In this document: positions 25,764-37,169 of the stretch, one piece after another | How positions within the stretch are numbered: position 1 is the first letter of the stretch | Layout: each line of letters starts with the position of its first letter | Assembly (NCBI RefSeq): GCF_052324685.1 | Contig: NC_135221.1 | Coordinates: 20,727,037-20,791,036, forward strand | DNA length: 64,000 nucleotides | Reading direction: 5' to 3' | Source: Brachyhypopomus gauderio | Taxonomy: Eukaryota > Chordata > Actinopteri > Gymnotiformes > Hypopomidae | Made by a program: the position numbers and the translations under genes | Notes under the pieces: model-generated | Told to the model about the DNA's origin: nothing | Databases searched by the model: none | What the model saw: only the letters and a program-made list of their open reading frames with translations

Positions 25764-28700
25764 CTGCCAGCCCCACGCTTACCGCCACGGCCTTTGACCC
25801 TCACCGTACCCTCATCACCACGTCACGTTACGTCTTCTCTATGGACACAGAGTGTCTAGAGGAAATGGGCTTTGCTTAAAGAGGAATACAGCCTGAAGAC
25901 TTCATCTGGCTTCCGCAACTCGACGGTCCTATGCACATGCATCTCTCTCATTCATTTTCATTAGTTGTTTCTATTTTATTGTTACTTTTATTTATACATG
26001 GGTGTGAATTAGGCACACAGTTTACAATATGGAAAAGAGTATGTCTTGGATACTGATATTTAGAAATTCATTTAAAAAAATAATAGTCTCTTGATAAGAG
26101 ACAAAAAGATCTGCAAATTAGCTTATCTGACAGTAAATCATTCATTGATTTTATCCATGACCCAAATTAAATGTTGTTTGGTGCAGAAATATGACATTTT
26201 GACTATTGAGATATACTAGGTCATTAATTTGATAATATGGTCTTCATTCAGTCTTCGAGCAGGAAACAATGTTAAAGCATGTGTAATTGAAATTATGAGC
26301 TGCAAAAAAAGTGATTGTCATGGTAGTAAGTGTGTATGACTGCAATAATAACTGTTCTATAGCAATAATACCCTATGTTACCCTGTAAAAGAGAACCATA
26401 AAGTTTCTATTGCTTTCTAAGGGAACAATCGGAAGCTGTGTGTGAATTTGTTTGTTATATTGCAACAAAACATTAGGTGATGTCTGCATTTAGATTAAGG
26501 TTAAGCAATCTGAATGTTTAAAACTTCAAATTATTATTTTGATATTTGTTGAAATACGACCTGTGTTTTCTCTAAAAATGTGTATAACCAAGATGAAACA
26601 CAAGACCTTGAATCTTACACTTAAAGGAATCTGTAAGTTATATTCTCATCAGAACTACACCTGATGCTGTGAAGGTACCATTTACACTGAAATGTGATTG
26701 GTTTGCTGATTATGTTGTATATAAATCTGAACTTCATTTATTTACCTTTTCCCTGTGTCCCAATTCCTATACGCTAAATGAACAAGGCGTATATAGTGCC
26801 TTAACTCACATTTCTTCCACGATGCCAATGAAGTAGAACACAGAGGGGATCCAAAATAAACTGTAGTTAAATGTAGCTTCTTCTTTGTATGACAGACAGC
26901 ATGGCCTGCTTCAAAGTTCACTTCCAAAAGTTGTACCAATAGCACTGGATTTGTGGCCAGCAATGTCCAGTAGTTGTAATCTAAATCCCTTGTGTGGTTT
27001 ATTGCAGGGCTAGGGTTAATCTGTGCAGCATACATGTGAAGTTTTTTAATCTCCTTTCATTACATTTATACTATGTATTGCACCAGAGATGAGCATCAGT
27101 ATTTGTTTTTGTTTTTCTACATTTAAAATTAATGTTTATTAGAAACACATATTATTATATTGTTTTTTTTTTTTTTTACAATTAATTAGCTACTGGTTGT
27201 AATTTATCAAGCTCAAGTTCTATTTTGATCCTTGCACTAATACTTGGAGTTGACCTACCTCTGATAAGGTCTAGTACATCTGTTCTTAAGGCATTTTGAT
27301 ATACGTTGTTAAGTTACTATGGAGTATTTCAGTTGCTGTATGACACTTTGCCTCTAAATGTATCTTTGTTTACAAAACAATGTGTTACAGGCTTCTTGTG
27401 TATTGTGTTTTGGCTTAGTATATTAAATAAATGGAATTAAAGAAAATAAATCTAAGAATGATCACTGAATTTTAAGCTATTCTGATTAGGATTTTAAAAT
27501 TCTGGGTACTGAAGCAGAGCTATTTTTCTGGCCAATTCATTTGCTTTTGAAGTAGGTAGCAGAAAAATGAACAGAGGACAAACACATGTACAAGAGGAAC
27601 AAGGATCTAAGCAAACCTCTGGGAAGTAGGTCACTGACCCACATATTGTGACTTTGTCTCGCCTTTTTTTATGGAGGTTTCTGGAGATTCCTTCAAAACC
27701 TTCCACCACAGCGCCACCTTCAGAGGACTGGACCCAGCAAGACTGCATGGGTCTAATTGGTCTGATCTGTGTCAGGAGGGACTTACTTAATGGGGCCACT
27801 TTCATACAGGGGTTGTGTCAAATCTGAAATGGATTTAAGCATTTGTGCTGGTTGTATTTAATATGTATTGCACTCAATTAGAGAAACATAGAATTAAGTT
27901 ATAATCATGTATCATGGCTAATTTGTTAGTATAACAGCTTCTGTTTTTTGGCACTTTCCTTGATATGTGTGAGTGTTGGGAAAGGATCTTAGCCAAATTA
28001 CCTATAACATTTTATTTGAAGTAACAAACAACATTTATGGTCATAGTATATATATAGTATAGTATAGTATATGTATGGTGCAATCTTTGCCCCTGGATGT
28101 CATCCTCATTCAGCCTTGCTGCTGTGGAGGGAAGCGTAATGGGTTACTGGGTACGATCGAAAATTGGTATCAGGAGCCTTGGTGGAATTTCAGTTTCTCC
28201 ATCTCTCTTTAATTGGATCATTCGTCAAAACTTTGGGGCCAGAAGCTTCTCTTGTTCGAAAGCCCAAGTTTTTATTTCTTGCCAAGTTGGGTTATGCAAC
28301 TGAAAGGTCACTTGGTGGACGATTGCTGTGGGAACTGGGAGGCTCCTGGCCCTCCAGTTTCAAAATCATGTTACATGGACAAAAGTAGGTCAGAGTGATG
28401 CATTATGGGAGATATTGCATAACTTGCCCAGAAAGGAGGCATCTGCAAGTTTAAGTGTCTATCTAGTTTATTGTTAAGAATTGCTGGTGTGTACAAGCAG
28501 TCCCAGGAGGAGATTCCACACATATTAGGTGTTAAGGAACATTAACATAAAATCAATGTGTAAGTTAAAATCCACAAAGCAATACTTGGAAATATTTGCA
28601 ATATGTACACACAATTTAATTGTGAACAAGATGTGGATATTTCGCAAAAATAACATGACTCAATAAGCAAGAAAGAAAGATGCATACCAACTGATTAGGA

Positions 28701-30082
28701 GTCAGAGATAACAGAAAGCTCTGCTGGGAATCCCATGTCCTGTCCTACTGTGACTTGATCCCATGCTGTTCACGGCCCACTGCTGTGCTGTCAGTCTGTC
28801 AGTGCATCTGAGCCTTCAGCAGCCTGCAAAAACACAGCCACCCTTGTTAATTTGAATCCCAAATGCCAAAGGCGAATCAGAGGTGCAGTTGTGTAACCAC
28901 CCTATCAGGCCGTCGTATAAATACCAAATGCCCCTTCCTCCAACTAGTATCTCACAGTCTGAAATGAATACCAGATGTATTGACTAGATGTTCTGTTTGT
29001 TGGGTTAAAGGCATGCATGCATTATGGGCGTGCATGTTCGTGTCTTTCAGTGAAACACGACATTCTGTGAGCAATTAGCCTATTTTGCAGCATCGTCCTA
29101 TCACAAACTATACAGCAATATGTTAAGTGGGATACTGAAATATTTAACACATTTTTAAATTATACATGTGTTTTATGTTGTTTGCTTTTTGCATATTTCA
29201 GAACATAAAATTAATATGTTGTTGTCTCTTTCTTTCTGATTATTCAGACCAAGCATATTGACTATGAGATTGGAGGATTATTATATCATGTATTTACAAC
29301 ACTCATTAAAATAGGAACATGAAAGGCATTTTTGCGTTATATCAATTGTAATCCTACCGACAACTCTTTAAACAACACACTGCCCCTGCAGCAGGGCGGA
29401 GCCCACATGAGAGGACTGTAAAATAATCATGAAAATATGACGGCAAAGGCCACATGAAGAAGGTTTAGTCCAGGAACACGAGGACAGGTCAATTCATGAA
29501 GATAGTCTAGGTGACCCTCCCTCGGTCAACACGGATCTTTTACAGAATTGATTTATTACAGTAATGATGTACCAAAAGTATAAATGTCAGAGCTGCACTC
29601 TTCTCTGAGCCACCATGTACCTATATGCTTTTAAAATGTCAATGTAATTTCACCAGTGAGGTTCAGAGATGTTATAGATGTAAGCCCCTCTGAAGAAGTT
29701 TGTGAGAAGGTTCTACTCCCTCCTCTTATTTTAGGTAGCAACAGCTTGAAAGAAAATGTAAGCTGCATTAATAATTCAGATTCAATGTATTTATTCATTT
29801 CAATGTGTTTCTGTTCTAAGACCACACACATACAATTGACACATGATGTAAAAATCGTAACAATATGAAAAAAGTGTTTTAGCTTGCAGCATTAAGTGAA
29901 AGTAGTTTTTCTATATATTTTTAGAGATCATTTTATAGATATTTTTATAAATCGTGCCATTAGTAGTATACCAATATGGCCTGAATTATAGAATGGTAAT
30001 TATGATAATGGTAATATTATAGAATGGTAAAATTATAAAATGGTAGACCATTTTGCAACCAAAAAATAATCTCATTCACAAT
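25764..30082. other. lonrf3 3' UTR and gene-free spacer
   Basis: AT-rich sequence. The lonrf3 3' UTR probably runs up to the AATAAA at 27426, with an earlier AATAAA near 26854 as an alternative. From about 27450 on I see no exon chain. A short (TATAG)n-like run lies near 28047-28070. The open frames at 27494-27805 (minus) and 28097-28400 (plus) match nothing I know. Confidence 0.5.
27426..27431 (+). terminator. AATAAA, candidate distal poly(A) signal of lonrf3
   Basis: Canonical hexamer 1.66 kb past the lonrf3 stop. Earlier use of an AATAAA near 26854 is equally possible from sequence alone. Confidence 0.35.
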
Positions 30083-31327
30083 TGTTAAGTCGCAGCCAGG
30101 GTTCTGACCAGGGGTGGGTTTCCCGATAATGAACGATCTTAGAAAGTTACGAACAACTTTAAGAATGACGTAAATTACGAAGAGTTTCGGGAAACACTCG
30201 TAAATTTAAGAATATTCGTAAGTACGAGGTTACGAAGTACTTAGAGTTACGAACGTTTCGGGAAACCCACCCCAGAACTAGAAAATTTCAGCATATCAGT
30301 CCAGTCCTATCAGCCCTGCATTGGCTCCCAGTTAAATTCCGTATTGACTTTAAAATTCTTTTATTAACTTATAAAGCATTGCACGGGCTTGCTCCTGAGT
30401 ACCTTCAGGAACTTATTTCCTATTACGAACCCCCACGCCCACTAAGATCACAGGGTGCTGGTCTTTTATTAGTTCCAAAAATTAACAAGGTAACAGCAGG
30501 GGGAAGAGCATTTTCTTGTAAGGCCCCCCAGCTTTGGAATAATCTTCCTAAATGCGTCTAGGACGCTGACACAGTCACAATCTTTAAGTCTAGGTTGAAA
30601 ACCCACCTATTTGGTTTAGCGTTTGATAATTAATATCCCCCTTAGATAAAGGTACAGTTCTAGGGGTTCATAGACGAAGGGTTTTATGGTAGACTGGGGC
30701 GCTGGTGCTGTCGTCCTGTCACTGCTCGTGGTCACTCAAGTTTGTTGACAGTGCAGTGGACGGATGCCATTGTCTCAGAATGCCCCCAAGCCTATGTTAC
30801 CTTCTGGTTCTGCCTTTTTAGCTAGGCTGTAATAATTTAACTTAATGCCGGAGTTGCTGCCACACTCCGGAAATGTTTATAATTTCACCTGTCCTGTATA
30901 TGTCCTCATACAGAGCTAATTTTCCCTGTTTCATTTCTCCACATGGCTGCCCGCCTGCTTGAGGAATAATGAGATGAGGAGACCAGCGATCCATCCTGGG
31001 CCAGCCACCTCCTGCCTAACCGGATGCATACATCATGATGGACATTATTACATATTTTTCCTTTTCTTTCTCTTCTTTCTGTCTAAATTGTTGTTGTTGT
31101 CATGGTGACCGGTGTCGGCCAGAGGAGGATGGGTTCCCCCCCTGAGTCTTGGTTCCTCTTAAGGTTTCTTCCTCATGCAAAAAAACTAGGGAGTTTTTCC
31201 TTGTCACTGTCGCCTTTGGCTTGCTCACTGGGGGCTAGGACTCGGCACTTGTAAAGCTGCTTTGTGACAACAACTGTTGTAAAAAGCGCTATATAAATAA
31301 AATTTGATTGATTGATTGATTGATTAA
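30083..31327 (+). mobile_element. L2-clade LINE, 3' part
   Basis: The 3' end of a reverse-transcriptase ORF is readable: a LHWLPVKFRIDFKILLLTYK-like block (with one early change), LHGLAPEYLQELI, GGRAFSCKAPQLWNNLP, and later a VTIFKSRLKTHLF-type end. A roughly 650-bp 3' UTR follows, with GGTTTCTTCCTCATGCAAAA, TAAAGCTGCTTTGTGACAAC and AAAAGCGCTATATAAATAAA, and the copy ends in (TTGA)n. This is the standard tail of fish L2/Maui LINEs. The 5' two thirds are missing, as is usual for LINE copies, and the ORF has a stop, so it is dead. A Harbinger MITE interrupts it at 30112-30272. Confidence 0.88.
30112..30272. mobile_element. Harbinger-type MITE, 161 bp, inside the L2 copy
   Basis: Terminal inverted repeats GGGTGGGTTTCCCGA and TCGGGAAACCCACCC are perfect over 15 bp. 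The 3-bp direct repeat CAG lies on both sides (30109-30111 and 30273-30275), and joining the LINE across it restores a single CAG. A CWG-type 3-bp target is typical of PIF/Harbinger elements. The inside is rich in TTACGAA/TTCGTAA strings and carries no gene. Confidence 0.8.
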
Positions 31328-31487
31328 GTTTAGTTAGGTCAACATCAAATGTAGCAACTTCACATGATTAGAAGCTTTCTGTGGACTGAAAATTTATATT
31401 TTCTGAATCGACAGAAAATGCATAAAGATGTTTAGTGTTTGAAATAACCTTTATTAAAGTGCATGAATCCTACAGTAATTCTGTAAT

Positions 31488-33921
31488 TGTCACGGTCACA
31501 GCTCCGGACCCTTCCCTGTGGGCGTGCCACTATGTCGTCTGCGTGTCGTTATGCCCATGTATGTACTTCCGTGGGTGTGGGTTGTTCGTGAGCGTGTTCG
31601 TAGTCGCACCTGTGCCTTGTCTCGAGATCACGAGGGTTTGTGTTATTCACCTATTTAATGTGCGTTCGCGCAGTGTCTTGTGCTCGTCTTTGTCTAAAGC
31701 TACGTGTCAGCGTGAGTGTTTGTGTGCTACTTGGGCTCCGCACCAAGCTATTTCGTGTTGTGTCCAATAAATGTTTATTGTGCACCGTAATCGTCGTGGT
31801 GTCTGCCTCCTGCACCCAACGTTACAGAAAGACGAGCCGAATAAGAAGTATGCCAGGATACGCCACCCGTGCCCCAAAGGGGAAGAGGAGAAGCCGACGT
31901 CACCACGGCTCTTCCCCGGTTCGGCGTCGCGAATCCCCTGTCACCGAGCAGACCATGCAGCAGCACCCCATGTGTGCGTACTTGCTGTGCGCGGCTCGAG
32001 AGACGGAGGACGAAGAGATGGCAGACGGTATCCGCCAATCCGCGGTCCGCATATGGAGAGAGTTGCACCCTCCCGCGTCCCTAGGGCGGCCACCCAGAGC
32101 GGTGGGCAGCAGCGGATCGGAGGACAGGAGAGCACCGCCCCTGGACTTCCCAGAGGAGGAGTCCAGTGAACCGTTCATGGTGGGGGTAGGTGCCTTTGCC
32201 CTCACTCCCCCCGAGGATGAGTTTGGGAGTGAGGACTCCGGAGAGGAGAGTGAGGGTGAGGCCAGCTGCCCTTCCCCCACGTCAGCGGCTCCCCTGACGT
32301 CGGACGAGGAGAGGGAAACCAGCCCCACGCCATCGGTCTGCTCCGATGCCTACGAGCACCCCGAGAAGGCGGAGGGTAACGTCAGTCCTCCCCCATCTGT
32401 GTGCTCCGACTCGACGGTGTACTACGGAGAGGGGGAGAACGTTAGTCCCCCTCCGTCTCTGCACTCCGAGACAACGGTGTGCTACGGGGAGAGAGGGAGC
32501 GCCAGCCCACCTCCGTCCGTTGGTTCATCGTCCTTTGTGAGCGAGGACGAGAGCGAGGAGAGTGAGGGAGAGAGCCTTCCGTCAGTGTGTTCGCTCCCGA
32601 CAGTCTACAAAGGGGGAGGGAGCGGACCGGACAGTCCGCCCAGGTTGGAGAGTGGGGAGTCCTGTGGGGAGGAGCCCATGGACCACTCCCGATGTGAGAC
32701 CCCCGCACGGTCCATGGACTGGAGCGTGGCCGAGGAGGTGATGCCGGCAATGGACACCACCCCCGATACCGGAACCAGGGGAGGCTGGCCTGGCAGAGGA
32801 GGGGCTTCCTACGGGAGGTTCCCAGAGAGGGTGGAGGAGCGCCAGCAGGCTTATAGGGCGGCAAGCCCCTACGGCACTCCCGGAGGAGGTAGCCGCGGAC
32901 CAGGGAGGACAGTTGCCGCGAGACACGCTGGTCGCACCGCCTCCAAGCGGGAAACAGGTCGAGCTGCACCTCGCGCGCCCACCGATAGTGCTGCCACCAA
33001 GCGGGCGACCAGTCGCGCTGCACCTCGCGCGTCCGCCAGACGTGCTGCCCCTAAGCGGGCGAGTAGTCGCGCTGCACCTCGCGCGTCCACCAGAAGTGCG
33101 TCCCCCAAGCGGTCGGCCAGTCGCGCTGCACCCAGCGCATCCGCTAGCCGTGCGGCACCTGGCGGTGAACGGGCGGAACAGGCGAGAGGTGTACCGCCTT
33201 CTGCAGCACCCCCAGTCCCTGGAGCTTTCTCTTCGCTGCAGGCTTTGCCTAAGGCGGGGAGCTTGGCTCCGATGATGAATGTTTGTGTACCGGTGTTTTT
33301 GTCAGTCCCAGTGTTTCTCCCTAATCCATTGTTCCCGTTTGTGCCCTTTGTGTTCAGCGTCCCTGTGTGCATGTTTGTGACTGTGCCATTGTTTAACGTA
33401 TTCTCCCCTGTCTTCCCAGGGAGGGTGTTCTAGAGCTGTTCGCGGCGGTTCCCACCATCGGGGGAGACGGCTCTCGGAGGCTCGTGAACCCGGCGGCTCC
33501 GGACCTGCCCGTTGGTATTGGTTCGGGGCTTTTCCAGCTACGCGGGAAGCTCCGGGAGTAGCGAGCCCCTGGTGGAGGGTTCTGTCACGGTCACAGCTCC
33601 GGACCCTTCCCTGTGGGCGTGCCACTATGTCGTCTGCGTGTCGTTATGCCCATGTATGTACTTCCGTGGGTGTGGGTTGTTCGTGAGCGTGTTCGTAGTC
33701 GCACCTGTGCCTTGTCTCGAGATCACGAGGGTTTGTGTTATTCACCTATTTAATGTGCGTTCGCGCAGTGTCTTGTGCTCGTCTTTGTCTAAAGCTACGT
33801 GTCAGCGTGAGTGTTTGTGTGCTACTTGCGCTCCGCACCAAGCTATTTCGTGTTGTGTCCAATAAATGTTGATTGTGCACCGTAATCGTCGTGGTGTCTG
33901 CCTCCTGCACCCAACGTTACA
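31488..33921 (+). mobile_element. Young non-autonomous LTR retroelement (Ty3/Gypsy-like)
   Basis: Two 339-bp LTRs (31488-31826 and 33583-33921) begin TGTCACGGTCAC and end CAACGTTACA. They are flanked by the 5-bp target duplication GTAAT (31483-31487 and 33922-33926). They differ at about two positions, so insertion is recent. Each LTR holds a TATTTAA box (31652), a likely transcript start about 30 bp on, and AATAAA (31766). A purine-rich GGTGGAGGGTTC lies before the 3' LTR. No protease, reverse transcriptase, RNase H, integrase or envelope is present, so it must rely on another element. It looks whole for a non-autonomous element. There is no TGG-type tRNA primer site next to the 5' LTR. The Gypsy-like label rests on LTR style and target length; BEL is not excluded. 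Confidence 0.88.
31850..33433 (+). CDS. Internal ORF of the young LTR element, unknown protein
   Basis: One frame from the first ATG after the 5' LTR gives about 527 residues. It has a short basic start, then a long acidic Ser/Glu/Pro region with a recurring PPPSVCSDSTVYYGE-like unit of about 30 residues (three to four copies, 32370-32540), then a basic region with a repeated SRAAPRAS-x-R-A-A-PKRA pattern of about 17 residues (32920-33170), and a hydrophobic Val/Phe/Pro-rich end. I see no CCHC zinc knuckle and no pol motif. It could be a strongly diverged gag-like protein carried by the element, or a frame kept open by GC-rich repeat composition. Codon use and GC content are unlike the AT-rich surroundings. 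Confidence 0.5.
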   Translation: MPGYATRAPKGKRRSRRHHGSSPVRRRESPVTEQTMQQHPMCAYLLCAARETEDEEMADGIRQSAVRIWRELHPPASLGRPPRAVGSSGSEDRRAPPLDFPEEESSEPFMVGVGAFALTPPEDEFGSEDSGEESEGEASCPSPTSAAPLTSDEERETSPTPSVCSDAYEHPEKAEGNVSPPPSVCSDSTVYYGEGENVSPPPSLHSETTVCYGERGSASPPPSVGSSSFVSEDESEESEGESLPSVCSLPTVYKGGGSGPDSPPRLESGESCGEEPMDHSRCETPARSMDWSVAEEVMPAMDTTPDTGTRGGWPGRGGASYGRFPERVEERQQAYRAASPYGTPGGGSRGPGRTVAARHAGRTASKRETGRAAPRAPTDSAATKRATSRAAPRASARRAAPKRASSRAAPRASTRSASPKRSASRAAPSASASRAAPGGERAEQARGVPPSAAPPVPGAFSSLQALPKAGSLAPMMNVCVPVFLSVPVFLPNPLFPFVPFVFSVPVCMFVTVPLFNVFSPVFPGRVF

Positions 33922-35084
33922 GTAATGACTGACTTGATTATTTAGTTATATGGAGTCTCACTGAGCATTTGTGTTTAACAGAGTGAGAAAATATCAACAG
34001 AGTGAGAATTTTTTTTACAGGTAGGTCCACAGAATCTTTGTGGCATTGGATGAAAGCGTGATCTGTAAAAACTGAATTTAGTTGTGTATTAACCATTCCT
34101 ACCAATTTATTTTTTGTATGGCCTTGGATGAATGTACTAATTATTAAATGATGTCAAATCCCAAGATCCTAACAGGGTCTTGTAACCTGCCAGGAAACAG
34201 AGATGAACTTAGTGTCAGAATAAACGCTGAACAGTACACACCTATGGATCACTGGTGAGAACATTCTTTTTGAAATGCGTTGTCCCTGTATAAACCATGG
34301 AGCATTACATGACAACAAGCAGCACCTGATGTACAGGACTGTGAAATGTGAGCTAGTCACTGGTTTGAAAAACAAAGGACCAAACAAACAGACACTTTAA
34401 TGACTAGCTGTCCAACTGAAGTGGGTACGGAGAAGGCCTGAGGCATCCTGGCTGTTGAGATCCTTCTGGGCATGGTGCCAAGTGCCAGATTTTAGAAAAG
34501 ATGCCTGTTGAGAATCATAATAGACGGGTTTGCAAATGCAGACCACACCTTCAATTGATGGATGTGGCACGAGACGTAACTGTAGAACTGTGTGAGGAAA
34601 AAGAATTCTGGGAACATGGGCTAGAGTTGAGGGGTCGTTTTTGCCTTTAAGCAGTACGTAGGATTTATACAATCCCATGAAAATATTGTGCTTTTTAATC
34701 ACTGGCTTTTTTCCTGGATGTGTGGTTGATGTGGGTAAAATAAACTCCATAGAAGACATGAATACATTAACTACACCATGTTCTGTGACTCCATGGTTCT
34801 CAATTGCTGTACACTCTCAATGACTGCTGTGTAGTCACAGCACATAACAGTCCCAGGGTATAGGGCCCATAGCACCAGGACTGAGGACCACAGCCCTAGT
34901 GTCCCCTCCTTATACAGCATCATAAGACATCTGCTGTCTAACAGATGGCACTGCAGGTCTAGTCTGAGCCAGTGAGATGCATTTGTCAAAAGAACAAAAG
35001 AACGAAAGAACGGGTCTTTATGTGTGAATATTTCACATGCAAACACTTTTTACTCAGTTGAGCATATTCTATCATGACCTTGAC

Positions 35085-35088
<4 letters not shown>

Positions 35089-35166
<78 letters not shown>
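35089..35166. repeat. (TA)n array
   Basis: About 39 TA units in the spacer between the young LTR element and the Ig gene. Confidence 0.95.
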
Positions 35167-35170
<4 letters not shown>

Positions 35171-35235
35171 CTGTAGAAGATTCTAGGTAAGTAACCGCAG
35201 TGCACTTACATAAGATACATAGTGATAGTACACAA

Positions 35236-35455
35236 AGTTTCCAGGGAAACCGGACGTTTCGGACAGAGGTCGTTCATCAGCTGTGCAAGCAAAATTCTCA
35301 CCTAAAATCTGAAGATGACCGAACACGATTCCAGATGACTAACTGCAGTGTACTGTAGGGAAAGATGTAGAGATAATGAAAACTGTTCCGAAGTGCATAT
35401 GGTTTGCAGAGAAACATTTTGGACAGAGGTTCTTCATCAGCTGAGCAAGCAAAGC
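35236..35455. repeat. Diverged tandem pair, period about 162 bp
   Basis: The block around GGACAGAGGTCGTTCATCAG (35260-35280) recurs as GGACAGAGGTTCTTCATCAG (35421-35441), each preceded by a GAAAC-containing stretch and followed by CTG-G/A-GCAAGCAAA. The repeat type is not recognised; it may be part of a larger dispersed repeat. Confidence 0.6.
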
Positions 35456-35553
35456 CGTTTTTGCTCGATTCCTCTGCATACAACTTCAGAGGCACTTTGC
35501 TTACTGCATAACTGCTGAAGGACCTCTGTTCAAAAAGTGTCATGTTTCTTTGT

Positions 35554-35555
<2 letters not shown>

Positions 35556-35600
<45 letters not shown>
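35556..35600. repeat. (CA)n microsatellite
   Basis: About 22 CA units. The Cys-Val open frame across it on the minus strand is an artefact. Confidence 0.95.
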
Positions 35601-35605
<5 letters not shown>

Positions 35606-37169
35606 GTCTCTACAATGTTTTGCCTTTGATCAAGTGTAAAGTTATTAAAGATATAATATCTGTATATGTTAAGGAAACAGAACCAGCATTTCAATATTTT
35701 ATGGTGAACCCTACCTAAAGATCCAAGATGATAAAGGTCCAAGATGATTGCTGGGAAGTAAGGAACAGATAGTCCTAATATGATGGGAGGCGGAGCAGGG
35801 CAGAGCCATGTGTGACTGCAGGCAAGACCCTTACCTTCTAGAGCAGGGCTTCTCAGATACAGGCCTTGATCCTCACTACCCTGTAGCCCCACTGATCGAG
35901 CTCATGGAGGGCTTGATAATGAGTCGATCAACTGGATCAGATGTGCTGGAGCCAGGAAAACTAGAGAACTTGACTTATAAAACCCTGTTGTGCAGCAGCT
36001 CCTCGGCCCAGACAGGCCGTGTTTTTAGTGTAACCTATCCCCCTATGCCTTCACCATGCATCCTGGGGTCTTCAAGACTTGTGGGAAGCTGGGACAGAGC
36101 AAAAACGTGTAAAACAAACATATAGTAAAAACAGACTTTTTGCTGATTTTTAAGGGACATTGTTGGATTATTGTGTTTATTATGCTCACAAACACGGTTC
36201 TTACTTGTTGGCCTAATTGATAATTTACAGTTTTTCTCCAGAAAAAAAGGTTAAAGGTTTGTATACAGCTAGTTTGTGTTTGCTAGGTGAAATCATTATT
36301 AGTATTGTTTTGTGTCTTATGTCCATTGCTGCCTTATAATGCCACATATTTTACATCTTAAAACAAACATAACCAATAAACTAACATCTAACTGTTACGA
36401 CCCCACAAAGCCTGGGTCAAGACACATATAGCTACATCTAAGGTGCCTGCCTGTGCACTAGTGTCCGTATACACACACAGGTCTTCCTCCCAGGTGGAAG
36501 TTCACTTACACAACAAATCCACGAGCAAACCACAAGTGAAAAGTCGAACAAGCACTACTACCCATCCTAACGGATCCAATAAACACCACCTTCTTAACTT
36601 TAACGAAACGTACCAGAAAAAAAATCAAGTGACTGAAACTCGACCGTCACTGAAAGACCGACGTACATCACGTCAGTGTAACGAAAGGACCGCCCATTTG
36701 ACAAAGGCTATATTAAGATGTAAGATTATAAAAGAGACCTAAAATCGATATCCCATGTATGTCAATATTGTTAAATAATGACTAGGCTACGTACATTAAA
36801 GACTTCTCCTTTGGTTATGTTAAGAGAATAGAGACCGTGTTTCTGACGTAGAACGCAGAAGGGTGTATTTACAGTGACGCAGAGCCTCGCGCCTTGTGCC
36901 TAACGTGTACAGTACTGGCGATACAACACACGTCTGTTTTTGTTAGGTATAAGCTACTTAAGTCAGGTTTAATCGTGCAGGACAACAATTCTGTATTCGT
37001 TTACGTTGCTGCATCCACAAAATTATGTAAAAGAGTTTAATATTTTATCTTTGTCGATAGTAATCAGTAGACCTACATTCAGTAGCCTACCATAGTAAAC
37101 AAGAGGTAATGCTATTTGTGTTCAGATGATCGAAACATGCTTGCTTTGTAGCAGTAAAATCATATTCAA

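Larger units (their letters stand above)
33927..37169. other. Gene-free spacer before the Ig gene
   Basis: Contains a (TA)n array, a (CA)n array and a diverged tandem pair around 35236-35455. The stretch 36394-36740 begins TGTTACGACCCC and has an LTR-like feel but no matching end or target duplication. No exon is supported. Confidence 0.5.

Noticed and set aside
31775-33372. Antisense open frames across the young LTR element
   Set aside because: GC-rich repeat composition suppresses stops on both strands; the sense frame is the better candidate.
35298-35892. Cys-Val repeat frames on the minus strand
   Set aside because: They are the (CA)n array read in frame.
36394-36740. LTR-like stretch starting TGTTACGACCCC
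   Set aside because: No matching CA end and no target duplication could be placed.
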